In this document: positions 34,801 to 44,979 of the stretch, piece by piece
How the letters are laid out: every line of letters begins with the position of its first letter
How positions within the stretch are numbered: position 1 is the first letter of the stretch
NCBI GenBank assembly: GCA_006538405.1
Contig: BJKQ01000004.1
Coordinates: 2,728,001-2,792,000, forward strand
Length of the DNA stretch: 64,000 bases
DNA from: Hansfordia pulvinata
Taxonomy: Eukaryota; Ascomycota; Sordariomycetes; Xylariales
Direction of reading: 5' to 3'
Made by a program: the position numbers and the translations under genes
The notes under the pieces: generated by a model
What the model saw: the letters and a program-made list of their open reading frames with translations, nothing else
Databases searched by the model: none
What the model was told of the DNA's origin: nothing

Positions 34801-37751
34801 CGACGCCTCGAGGACGTGGGGCGAGTGGTACGCCGTGCCGACGCGCAGGCGGCGCGCGAAGCAGCCGCGCCGCCGCAGCAGGGCTTCGGCCTCCTCGACG
34901 GCGTCCAGGTCGCCCGACAGCGTCACGCTGGCCGGCGCGTTGCTGGCGGCCACGCACAGGCGGCCGGCGGCGGCCAGCCCGGGGGTGGTCTTCCCCGAGC
35001 AGAAGGCCTCGGCCTCGTCGCGCGAGAGGCCCGCCGACAGCATGCCGCCCTTCCTCTGCGTCTCCCCCTCCCCGCTGCTGCTGCTGCTCCGCTGGGCGTG
35101 GATGCCGCGGTAGTGCGCGACGAGGATGGCCTCGCGGGCCGTCAGCGCGCCCGCCGCGTACGCCGCCGCGATCTCGCCCGACGAGTGGCCCACGGCGGCG
35201 CCCAGGCGCACCCCGAGCGCCCGCAGCACGTCCACCAGCCCGATCTGCACCGCCGTGCACACGGGCTGCGAGACGGCGGCCTCGTCCAGGCGCGATGACG
35301 ACGACGATGACGACGACCCGGAGCTGGAGGTCCCGTTCTCTTCTTCGGCGTCGGCTTCGGCGGCCGCGAGGATCTGCCCCTCCAGGCTCCAGCCGTCGGG
35401 CGGGTCCGCGCAGCCCTCGAGGGCGCGCGCGAGCTCGGCTATCGTGTCGCGGTAGACGCGGTTGTGGCGCAGCAGGGCCCGCGACATGGCCGGCCACTGC
35501 GCGCCCTGGCCGGTGAAGATGGCGAGGACGGCGGGGGCGGCGGCGGCGGCGGCGGCGGGATGGTGGTTTTGGTTGGACTGGAAGTGCTGGGGGCGGGCGC
35601 TGCTGCTCGAAAAGGCGGCGGCAGTGTCGTCGTTCTCGAGAGCCCTCTCCAGCGCCTCGATGGCTTCCGCGCGGGTCCGGGCCGAGACGGTGACGCTGTA
35701 CTGCAGCTGCGACTTGCTGGCGAGAGCGCGGGCCAGCTCGCACGGCGCGACGTCTGGCGATCGTCCGAGGAAGCCGATGTAGTTTCTGATCGTCTTCGTC
35801 AGGGACAGGTGGGACGCCGCGGAGAAGACGAGGGGACGTAGGGGCTGTCCAAGGGTTCTTTGGCTGTTGAGTCCCTCCCGGCTGCTGAGTCCTCATTGGC
35901 CGAGTTGTCGTCAGCCGCCGTCTCCATCCTTGAGTCCTCATTGGCTGGTCTCTCTGGGGTTGAGTCCTGATTGGCCGAGGTCTGTCCCGCAGCAGTAGCA
36001 GCAGTCGTCTCTCCGCTGCCAGCAACCACCACCAGCGCAGGCTCCCTCGGCAACGACAGCAGCCCGCGGCAGCCGGCCAGGTAGTCGACGGCCGGGTCGA
36101 ACGACTCGAGGATGACGTGGGCGGAGGTGCCGCCGAAGCCGAACGAGTTGACGGAGGCGCGGCGGGGTGGCCCGGCGGGACGGCGGGCCAGGGGCGGCAG
36201 CGGCCCAGGGGCACCTCGAGGCGGGCGCAGAAGGGCGCGACGGCCGGGTTGAGCTCGGCGAGGTGCAGGTTCGGGGGCACGGCCGCGCGGCCGAGCGCCT
36301 GCGCCGCCTTGAGCACGCCCGCCAGCCCGGCCGCCCCTTCGCAGTGGCCCAGCACCGTCTTGACGCTGCCCACGAGGAGCGTCTCGCCGACGGCCTGCTG
36401 CTGCTGTTGCTGTGCCTCCTCCGTTCTTGCCCCCGTCCCCGTCCCCGTCTCCGTCTTGGCGCCCGTAACCGTATCCGCCGCCTCCGTGTGGTCACTCGAC
36501 TCCTCCGCAGGAACCCGAAGAACCTCCCCGAAGAAAGCCTCGTGGATGGCCCTCGCCTCGCGCGGGTCGCCCGCCTGCGTCCCCGTGCCGTGGGCCTCGA
36601 AGAACTGGCACCGGTCCGCGGCACCGGCCCCGGCCCCGGCCCCGGCCGCCGCCGCCGCCGCCGCCAGGTCGAGCCCGGACCGGCGGTACGTGTCCCGGAT
36701 CAGCGCGGCCTGGCGCTCGGGGCTCGGCAGCGTGATGCCCCGGGTGCGCCCGTCCGAGTTGACGCCGCTGGCCCGAACCACCGCCTCCACGGCGTCGCCG
36801 TCGCGCAGCGCGTCCGACAGCCGCTTCAGCACCACCGCCGCGCAGCCCTCCCCCCTCGCGTACCCGTCCGCGCCCACGTCCCACATCCGGCACCGGCCCG
36901 TGGGCGACAGCATGTGCAGGCTGGACTCGACGACGAACTGCTCGGGAGAGAGCATCGCGTTGACGCCCACCACGCAGGCCACCGACGTCTCGCCCGAGCG
37001 CAGCGACTGCGCCGCCTGGTGCAGCGCCACCAGGCTCGAGCTGCACGCCGTGTCGATGGTCATCGAGGGCCCGCCAAAGTCGAAGAAGTGCGAGATGCGG
37101 TTCGCGATGATCGAGCGCGCGTTGCCCGTCGCGTAGTACTGGCTGCCAAAACGAACAACCAAGACAAGTCAGTATGATCCTCACACGAGTAGCAGGGGAT
37201 GAGTTCGTAACAAGCTTTTTAAGCAGGGAAAAGGAGGGAGGAGAAACAAAGAAAGGGGCAAAAAAAAAAAAAAAAAGGACTCACCTCGTGTAGAGCTCAT
37301 CCCGCTGCGAGACAATGTCAAAGTCGGCCGTCATGACGCCCGCGAAGACGCCCACGTCCCCGCGCCCCGCCCACGTCCGCAGTCCCGCCCCAGCGGCCTC
37401 GATTGCCTCGTACACGACCTCGAGCGCCATGCGCTGCTGCGGGTCCATGGCCTCGGCCTCGCGCGGCGAGATGCCGAAGAAGCCCGCGTCGAAGGCCCGC
37501 ACGCCGCCGTTCCCGCCGTTCCCATCCCCATCCTCCAGCCAGTAAGCCCCGGCCGAGTCGGTGGCCCCCGGGTACTCGCCGTCCTCGTGGTAGAAGCCCG
37601 CGGCGCTGAACCGGTCCGGGGGCACGCCGCGCGACAGGTCGCGGGGCCGCTCCAGCAGGGCCCAGAGCGAGGAGGGCGAGTCGACGCCGCCGGCGAAGCG
37701 GCACCCGCTGCCCACGATGGCGATCGGCTCCGTCGGGCTGGGCTTGTACAT
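28578..37751 (-). CDS. Highly reducing type I polyketide synthase (3' end unresolved, seven one-base frame breaks)
   Basis: Iterative fungal PKS that would build a reduced polyketide from malonyl-CoA. The start is the ATG at 37751-37749 ([16 protein letters not shown]). Exons: 37751-37285, 37142-33847, 33581-33024, 32928-29974, 29850-29540, 29453-28578. All five introns (142, 265, 95, 123 and 86 bp) are GT-AG, and a GTAAGT donor follows 28578. Domain order: KS, AT, DH, MT-like, a KR-structural/ER-less region, KR, ACP. The reading frame breaks at 36164-36167, 35832-35835, 34242-34245, 33183-33187, 30694-30698, 30087-30093 and 29152-29157. Each site is one base short, and counting one base for each makes all exon phases close (about 2,823 residues to the ACP). 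Catalytic residues are present in KS, AT, DH, KR and ACP. No ER or releasing domain is visible. Low-complexity Ser, Glu, Gln and Ala inserts interrupt loops. The final exon after 28577 could not be fixed. Product unknown. Confidence 0.85.
29190..30000 (-). other. PKS ketoreductase (KR) domain
   Basis: The NADPH-binding start [19 protein letters not shown] spans the intron at 29851-29973. Conserved RNPG and DVTSAADV follow. The catalytic set is present: Lys in [12 protein letters not shown], Ser in [13 protein letters not shown] and Tyr in [10 protein letters not shown]. The domain ends near [11 protein letters not shown]. Confidence 0.9.
31760..32580 (-). other. PKS methyltransferase-like domain, probably inactive
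   Basis: Placed after the DH, as C-methyltransferases are in fungal highly reducing [22 protein letters not shown] corresponds to SAM motif I, but the glycine-rich loop E/DxGxGxGG is replaced by LSGGSRHHG. Later landmarks [11 protein letters not shown] and [16 protein letters not shown] remain. The loss of the glycine loop suggests it no longer binds SAM. This is an inference from motif loss. Confidence 0.65.
32870..34115 (-). other. PKS dehydratase (DH) domain
   Basis: Double hotdog domain. The N-terminal half starts at ELLGVRA and has the catalytic His region [18 protein letters not shown] (His codons at 33953-33958). The C-terminal half has [14 protein letters not shown], the catalytic Asp in [10 protein letters not shown] and the closing [15 protein letters not shown]. 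Two introns (265 and 95 bp) and one frame break (33183-33187) interrupt it. Confidence 0.85.
33655..33735. repeat. Imperfect tandem duplication inside a PKS intron
   Basis: Two copies of about 35 bases (33655-33690 and 33700-33735) sharing the core CGGGGTTGTCT followed by a CAA..CGACTCAA-type end. They lie in the longest PKS intron (33582-33846). Confidence 0.6.
34390..35522 (-). other. PKS acyltransferase (AT) domain
   Basis: Starts at [11 protein letters not shown]. The nucleophile Ser is in GHSSGE (codon 35182-35184) and the specificity motif is TAYHSPHV, as in fungal malonyl-CoA-using ATs. Ser-rich, Thr-rich and Gln-rich inserts lie in loops. The domain itself is in one frame. Confidence 0.9.
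36107..37733 (-). other. PKS ketosynthase (KS) domain
   Basis: Contains [13 protein letters not shown] at the start, active-site Cys in DTACSSSL (codon 37043-37045), the first His in [12 protein letters not shown], the second His in [12 protein letters not shown] and the closing [17 protein letters not shown]. All three catalytic residues are present. Split by the 142-bp intron and by a one-base loss at the GGGG run 36164-36167 near its end. Confidence 0.9.
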
Positions 37752-37997
37752 GGTGGCGGCGAAGATGATGATGTTGCTGCTGCTGATGGTGTTGCTCGGG
37801 CGGACTGTGTGTCTGCCGCGGGGGGGGGATAGGAGAGTGGCGCTGCTCAAGGTGAAAGTGTCTATCGAGAGGCGTGCTGTGGCCGCCGTCTCTCTGGGCG
37901 TGATCGTGTGTCTCTGGCACTGGACCAGCCAGGAGCTCGGGCGGGTAGAGTGATTCATAGTCGTCTCTGAACCCTTGGTTTGGCTCGCGCTGGGTCG

Positions 37998-38007
37998 CTT
38001 TATAAGG
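37998..38007 (-). promoter_or_regulatory. TATA box of the PKS gene
   Basis: On the minus strand CCTTATAAAG lies about 250 bases before the PKS start codon, in GC-rich surroundings. A likely core promoter element. Transcription start is not known. Confidence 0.5.
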
Positions 38008-41000
38008 TCGCCGGGTTGTCTCGAGGGTCGGGGGGTGCTAGATCGACGTTGGCAAGGCAAGGCGAGAGTCTATTCTGCGAAAGAGGGGGAAAAGGGGGGG
38101 CCGGATGGCTCGACACGATCGGGCTGACTGGGAGGCCTGCGACTCGACTGCCTAGGAGAATGTCGTTCTGTCGAGGTCAGCCAGTAGCTGGGCTGTGCGA
38201 CGTGTGCAGCCTCGAGAAAAGAGAATAGAGGCTCGCGAGTGTCTCAGCAGTGGCGAAACGAGAGAAACGACCCCAACGACGACCACTCGAGTGTTGGCTG
38301 TGCTTACTTGGTGCTGTTTCTTGTGCGGAGATCCTGGTAGACAGACGTCAGCACGACTAGCTCGTCGTCGTCGTCGAGACGCTGACGCTCTTTGATCCCC
38401 GTGACCGTCGGAGATGAGACGAGCGATCTAGAAGCTGGAAAAGGAAGAGACCAACCACCTCGCGGTGATTCGGCGACTAGCAGGACTAGCCGACGGAGAA
38501 CGCGAATGTGACCCTGCGAGTTTCTTGTCCAAGCTGAAAAAACGGGGTCCTGGACAGTGGCTACGCGAGGGGGACAAGCGAGGATAGTCGAGTTGAGGAT
38601 GTGTTTCCCTGAGAGTCCGGCTCTCAGCGGGAAGGAAGGTGGTGAAACCGAGTCCAGCACTCTAGCAGTGGCGGAACTGCCGAAAGATCCAGTCAGTGCT
38701 TGGAAGCCAGTGTTCCCGGTAAGCCCGGACGTCCCGGAGCGCAGTTGAGACTCGGAGACGAGGGCGGTGGTGTCCAGAGAGCGCTGAGCCCAGGTTAAGC
38801 AGGGAGTAGATTGACGGCTGTGTGTAGCTAACTCGGTGCAAAAAATAGGTACCTACGTGGGATCAGACTGGGTTGTTGAGTTGTGTGTGGTGTGTTCCTT
38901 CACTCTGAAGCCGCAAGCAGGACGGCCTTGTGTCTAAATAACGGCCACGAGTAGCGGACGGCCTGCAGTTCCGCCCAGTCGCTTTGGTGAACAACCTTGG
39001 TCCCAGGCGGCCGGCATGCAGTGAATGCCAAAGTCTGCTGAGCCCCTAAGGCCAGGGAGCTTTCAGAGTCGCAAGCTCCTGCACAGCCAGGCGGGCAACC
39101 CTTTGTACACGGCTCTGTTCGCCTTCAATGGTTGAACATTGCCCGGAGCGGGGACCGCAACAGCATTCAATGCGTTATCCTCGGGGTGAACAAGCCGGTT
39201 TCTAAGGTACCCACCTCCTCAGAGACTGACAGGGTACTTGAAAGCACAGCAGGCTTGGCTGAACAGGTTGAAAAGCGGTGCTTGGCCCTCTCTCGATCCA
39301 GACAGATGACAGACACGCGGCCGAGGCGCTTTGGGACACCAACTCGCAGATCAAAGGCTGCCAGGCATATTTCGCCCTCATCCAGCCAAATACACCTCCA
39401 TGTACCTACCTACCTATTTACCTACCGATCTTCTGAACCGAGTGTCCACGCCCTATCGCAGCGCTCCCTGTGCTCGACGCTTGGCCTTGTCCGGTGGGTC
39501 TTGCGCAGAACCGCGCTCGCCAGCGGGTTGTGTTTGCCCCCTCCCCTCTCTCGGCGAAGACATCTCGCGATATTGTCCCAATGGAGCGGGTTTCAAGTAG
39601 CGACGGCGTGACGGGCGCGCGATGATCGACAGTCGACCCGCGCAAGCAGCCCACACCCTGCCGCGACTTACCTGACGGGATCCAGCGTCCCCGGCCACGG
39701 TGTTGGTTTATGTCCTCGGGCTGGAAGCAGCAGCGCTGTCCCGAGGCGGGGTTTTACACGCTCGAGCGCGGTGGGAAACGGGTTTGCCGCTTGCCATTAA
39801 CCAGTAAGTCTGCAGCAACGCCGTCGTCGTCGTCGTTGTTGTTGTCGTCGTCATATAGAGCAGCTGACACAGCCGACCTGAAGACGTGTACAGTCATCCG
39901 TGGCCACACCCACAAACTGCCCAAAGCGGACATGGGCGAGTAGAGGCTGTGCGCCGTGTTTCTGGGTTTTCTTTCTTCGGGCCTTGTGTCACGTCGCACC
40001 GACTTTCTTGCCTTTCGTCCCAAGGTCTTGCTCTCTCTGTGCGACGTGCCCGCAGAGCGGTTTTCCGGCACACAACAGGTACATACCGTACGTGCCTGCT
40101 TGGCAGCGTAGAATGGAACTGAGGAAAAACAAGAAAGAAGAAGAAAAGGCAGGGCGGGATGAACGGGAGAAGGGCGGGTTTCCTGCGCATCTTCTCCCCT
40201 TTCCACTACTCCGGGCCAACCCAGCCATCCGGCCGCGCTTCTCCTCGGCCCCCGAGTATTGTATGCGCCGCGGCGACACGAGTGAGCGGGCTCCGAGGTT
40301 CGCAAGGCGAAAGCCGGCCGGAGCGCCGCGTGGTCCATCGCGCGAGCCCCTCTCGAACCAGCCCCCCACCCCCTACGTTAAGGGGGTATACAAGATGTCG
40401 GAACGCAATCTGCAAGGGTCAGCTTCAGGGCGGCGGTTATGGCCCCGATGAGTTGAGGAAGCTGAGAGCCCTTCCGCCAGCCTCGGGATCTCTGCTGCTG
40501 CTGCTGCTGCTCCTGGGCTGGGTGACACCGCAGAGGGGGCCAGCCCGTGTCGGTGCGGTGCGGTGCGGTTTCTGTGCTACACCGCGCTTGTTCCTTTGGC
40601 GAACGACTGTAGCTTCTCGAAACGCATTGCCTCCAAGCAGCCTAGAGACAGACAGATGGGCGGGCGCGCGGGCGAGGCCTCTCGCGCGAGGTGTAACGCC
40701 AGCCCACGGGAAGCCCTGCGTTTTGTTCTTCTTTTTCTTTCCCTTCTGCTTGCGCGCCGGAGGTCGCCCAAGGTCGTCTACTTACCCTCTCTCCAGGGAT
40801 CCCCCCCTCTTCGCCTTGGGTCTTGCATGGCATCATCCCAAACTCTCCGAGCTCCCATCCCGTCCCCCTTCAATTTCGGCGTCTCCAGGGCAGTCGGCGC
40901 GCGCGCGCTGGGTACCTGCTGCGGTGGCCCCATTCTTGGTGGGTTGGACTGTGAGAATCCAGGCACGTGCCTCTGTCACACCCGGGAGCGCGACCGTTGG

Positions 41001-41164
41001 CGTGCGAGGCAGCGTTGTGTCCCGGTGTGCTGCTTCGGTCGGACCCGCCTCGCCTTCTTCAGGGCTGGTGCGTACGCCCCAGGGTCTTTGGGGGGGATCC
41101 CAGTCTGGTGAGAGGATTTGCGGACTCCACAACCACTCGCCCGTGAGAGGGGCTCTTGAAGAGA

Positions 41165-41195
<31 letters not shown>

Positions 41196-41672
41196 TGGAT
41201 ATGGAGAGAAACGCTCAGGCAAAGGCTCCCGTGGGCGACGTGCGAAGAAGCAGGCCCACGATTGGCCCAGGCCATGGCGTGCCCTGTGCAATCAACTGAC
41301 TGGGCCACGCTCAGGAGTATGAAACACATTGCGGACGCTCGAGGGGACAAACCGGGAAAGAAACAGTAGTAATACAACATGGGACCTCGAGTTTCTCCTA
41401 CCACGGGGAATCGCAGCAGTTCAAGTAACAGCCCTGACCAAGAAACTCCGTCAAGAGATCCGTAGCGGTCATATCCGTCATGTTGGGGGGCTTACCTAAT
41501 GCATTGATACTGGGTGGAACGGTTTGCCCATCCCGTCCGTATCTGGGTGTATACCGGGGCGATGAATCGCTTCTACTTGGCACATGTAGTACCTACCAGA
41601 CTTCCATCATCCATCCACGGTGCCGTCTATCACGGAGTATCCCGTACCTTTCCGCGACACCTCCCAGGCGCC

Positions 41673-41764
41673 ACACATATACACATATACACATATACAC
41701 ATATACACATATACACATATACACATATACACATATACACATATACACATATACACATATACAC
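41673..41764. repeat. (ACACATAT)11 octanucleotide satellite
   Basis: Eleven perfect copies of ACACATAT followed by ACAC. AT-rich alternating purine/pyrimidine DNA in GC-rich surroundings. Confidence 0.97.
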
Positions 41765-42093
41765 CTTTCCAGGCCCCCCACGGTTTGATATCTTGACAGG
41801 CGCGTCGTCCACTGCATTGCACGAATTCGCCATCTTCGGGTGGGACGTTGACGGACCGGATCAGGAGTAAGTATTCTATGTTTCTATATTCAGAGTGCGG
41901 TATGTATTTATGCCTAGAATGGGGGTCGTGTCGATCTCCACGATCACGGCCCAGCCCCATCTCCCCGGATGATGTTTGAGGGGGCTCGACAGGGGAATGA
42001 CGAGAGCGCCTCCCGAGCCCTCTCCAGCAAAGGCGGGCTCCCTGCTCACGGAGCGCGTGTGTCTCTGTTGCGCCTCTTTTTTTCTTGTCTCCA

Positions 42094-43216
42094 TCAGCCG
42101 GTCCTCGACCTGTCCGGGGGCCCGAACCCGAACCAGCTGCTCTTGCTGCCCTTGCCGCCCTTGCTCTTGCCGCCCCGGGACCCGCTGAGCCCGGTGCTGG
42201 CCCTCTGGACCGTCTTGACCAGGTAGTGGTTGTATTTGCTGCGCTCGTGCCCGAAGAGCCAGTCGATGTAGGTGGTCTTGCCGTTCGAGGTGTTGTCCCA
42301 CCCGACCTTGCCCGCGGCCGAGAGGCGCATGTAGCCGGCCTTGACGTCGCCCGGGTCGTGCGACCGCAGCCCGACCTCGGCCACCTTGCCCGCGTCGCGG
42401 AAGTCCTTCTCCAGGTCCGACCGGAGCAGCCGGATCACCGCCTCCAGCGACTTGCGCTGCGTGGGGTCCTTCACCATGCTCGGGTCCGGCATGTCGATCC
42501 ACACCTTGTTGATGGCCGGCAGGTCCTCGCCGTAGTTCACGATCGACCGCTGCAGGCCGATCGACGCCTCGCGCTGCAGCCTCCTGCTGTCCACCGGGTG
42601 CAGGCGCGCCAGCGAGTTCCACCCGTCCTTGCCCGCCATGCCCACCGCTCCACCGGGGCCCAGGTTCAAGGTCATTATGTCCCGGCCCCGGACCGTCAGG
42701 ACGCCCGTCGAGTCGATCTCGTACGCCTTCCGCTCCTCGTTCCAGTGGTTCCAGTTGTCCAACGCCTCCAAGGTCGATACTGCCCTCCCGCGTTAGCCCA
42801 CTTATTCCTCTGTGATCTTGTGAAGGCGTTCATGACGCCCGGGGGGTTGGGGGGGGATCCCCCTGTCCTTACCTCCTTCCGGGATGACGGTTGCAACCGT
42901 CCCCCGCGTTTCCGGTGGTGATCTTCTGGCAAGCCGTCGTCCCCGGCATCCTCGAGGGCCTTCCTGTAGTCCTGCAAGGCGTCGACCAGTGCGCTGTGGT
43001 CGCTTTCAAAGAGCCTTCGTTCAAGCCTGTTCCGTGGGGCAAGGTCAGCACTCTCAGCCCCTTCTTGATGCTCCGCCCTGGCGACGCGCATGGCAGCTCG
43101 GGCGAGGGTCGGGGTAGGTTCTCTTACACTGACTTGTCCTCGGTGGGAGCACAGCTCGAGGGAAGGGCCAGGGCCAGCATCGCCGGCAGCAGGTAGGCTT
43201 CGCGTCGGAAGAGCAT
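42094..43216 (-). CDS. Secreted protein of unknown function, one frame break
   Basis: Exons 43216-43128, 43026-42873 and 42779-42094, with introns of 101 and 93 bp (GTAAGA and GTAAGG donors). The start MLFRREAYLLPAMLALALPSSCA is a good signal peptide with a likely cut after SCA. The mature part has an amphipathic helix (LVDALQDYRKALEDAGD), the segment TVATVIPEG joined by the second intron to STLEALDNWNHWNEERKAY, a beta-rich middle, and a helix (RKSLEAVIRLLRSDLEKDF). The tail is Gly/Ser/Lys-rich. The frame breaks at the C5 run 42901-42905 (G5 on the coding strand). One base counted there gives 309 residues and closes all phases. No catalytic motif or family is recognised. It could be an effector-like or cell-surface protein, which is inference only. 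Confidence 0.75.
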
Positions 43217-44963
43217 CGTGGGCGGTTTGTCCGGGTGGTCGAGAGTTGCGCTTTGATCCCTTTAACACGGCGGGTGCTGGTAAATCACGGGCCGGCGAGC
43301 GACGGTCTGCGGCTTCCCACTCGGCTGGGGCCATCCGGGAGGAGGATGCCTCGGAATATAAACTTCATCTAGCCCAGCGTGGCTGAGTGGTCGCCCCCAT
43401 CTGCTCATCTACTCTTCTGCTCGTGAGGGGCTAAGGCAACATGCTCGCTATCCGTTTTCTTCTCCGAAAGAAAGCGGGGGCGGCGGAAAGAAGCGGTGGT
43501 GGTGGTGGCGGCGCGCTTTAGGGACGTGAGGCGACTGCTTCTCAAGGTTTCCACGATCATATGGACGCGCTTCCGCGGTGGCAGAGAGGCGGGAGATACA
43601 CGGCTGGGTCAAGCGGCAGGCGGGTAAGCGCCGCCGAGCGCCCCACGAGCCTCTTTGCCAATTCTTCGCCTCCGCCCTCCGTCGCATGCTTTTCCTCAGG
43701 CCGGCCGCCGATCAAACCAGCCGCGCCATGTGGCCATCCTTTTCGTTACTTCAGCCGAGGAAATGGAACCCTGCCCGTGCCAGCGTATCCACATGCGAAA
43801 GATCGCCACTTCCAAGGAGGCGTTCGGGGTGGCACGGCCGCACGGTACGGCTGAGACTCTCATCGGGTCATCTCTCGATCTCGGTGATAAGAAAAATAAG
43901 ACGAAGAAGAAAAAGAAGAAAGTGAAGAATCACGCCTGGAGAAAACGCAGACTCTACTCGACCCCGAGATGGGCTCACTGGACCAGCGCATTGATTGATC
44001 CACGCTTTTCTATTATATGGTTCCGTTAGGTAGACTTCTAATATTGATTTAGCGCCAGGCCGCCGGTCTCCGATGCTGGATCTGACAGATACTAGTAGGT
44101 AGGAGTCGAGCCTAACGTGTTCTATCTTAGGTAGCCAACCGTATCTCCGACCACTTAGTCGGTCCGCAGTCCAACGTCAGCTTGCGAGAGAAGTCGAGAT
44201 CCGGGTCATCATCTCAACTCGCGAGTGGCGGCCCGGCACACAGGCGGATCCAGACCAGACCGAGATGCTTCACGGTTTTCCTGGTCGCGAATTTCCAAAA
44301 TATTGCCAGGAAAGCCCCCGTCCCGTCCCAAAGCCTGACAAAGGAAGAAGAGCCACTAATACTAATGACTGACTACCTGCCTTGATCTTGGTAGGTAGCT
44401 CTACGGGAAACCTTGACGGAGAGTCCCGGCCAAAAAGAAGAGGACCCCCCGGCTTTCGCCACGAATGACTGAGAGCAGTCGCCCCCGAATCGCCACCGCT
44501 GTGGGTAGGTAGGTAAGCATCTCCACGATTGAAAAAAAACAATAACTCTATACTATACTCTATATATATATGCATGTTGAGCCAGCTGAAAGCCACGCCA
44601 CCCGCCGCCCCCTTGGCCTCCAGGCAGCCTTCCCTGTCCATCGGCTTTTCGCCGCAGCCAGGCCCCCGCCCCAGCGGACCTGCGAAAGCGCGCGCGCGCC
44701 CTGGTCGCATGACTACAAAAAAAGAGGCACACACAGGCTCTGTTGCCTCCTGGGCTTATCCTCGATCGCGCGATTGCGTCCAAAGGTCCGGTCGGGCCGG
44801 GATACACAAGAATGACTTTTCTGACCCACGTTTGGCGACACCAGATGGCAGAGACCTGGGCTGGCATCGCAATAGAATAAGATGCGATGCGCAACTGTAG
44901 ACATTGCGGTATATAATGAGAATGAGGCTGATACCTGCCCCCGGGGACTTTAAAGGCGCAGAG

Positions 44964-44979
44964 CCCCCCCCCCCCCCCC
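44964..44979. repeat. Poly-C tract (16 nt)
   Basis: Uninterrupted C run in non-coding DNA, followed by T5 and C6. Confidence 0.9.

Larger units (their letters stand above)
37752..42093. other. Spacer of about 4.3 kb between PKS and secreted-protein gene
   Basis: Contains the PKS promoter. TAGGTACCTAC lies at 38846-38856 and TACCTACCTACCTA at about 39402. A (CTG)n run lies near 40490-40511, GGTGC repeats at about 40549 and an octanucleotide satellite at 41673-41764. The 1.16-kb open frame at 40159-41322 is Arg/Pro/Ser-rich and contains a run translating simple repeats, so I do not call it a gene. No biosynthetic tailoring gene is visible. Confidence 0.5.

Noticed and set aside
33770..37162. 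A single 1,130-codon minus-strand frame over much of the PKS
   Set aside because: Only its KS part and a stretch of DH are in the right frame. The middle is a shadow read of the AT domain, whose motifs are in another frame.
18208..37751. One biosynthetic cluster that includes the VOC protein and the PKS
   Set aside because: Unrelated genes and about 10 kb separate them, they lie on opposite strands and nothing in sequence links them.
40159..41322. A 387-codon plus-strand open frame
   Set aside because: Random Arg/Pro/Ser/Leu composition, translates simple repeats, has no conserved phrase and overlaps equally long antisense frames.
41673..41764. A possible CRISPR-like or coding repeat
   Set aside because: The unit is an 8-base tandem satellite without spacers, and its translation (YTHIHI repeats) is just the repeat read in frame.
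43378..43450. A tRNA-Ser/Leu-like start (GTGGCTGAGTGGTCG)
   Set aside because: No T-arm GTTCRANNC or matching acceptor stem follows, so a full cloverleaf cannot be drawn.
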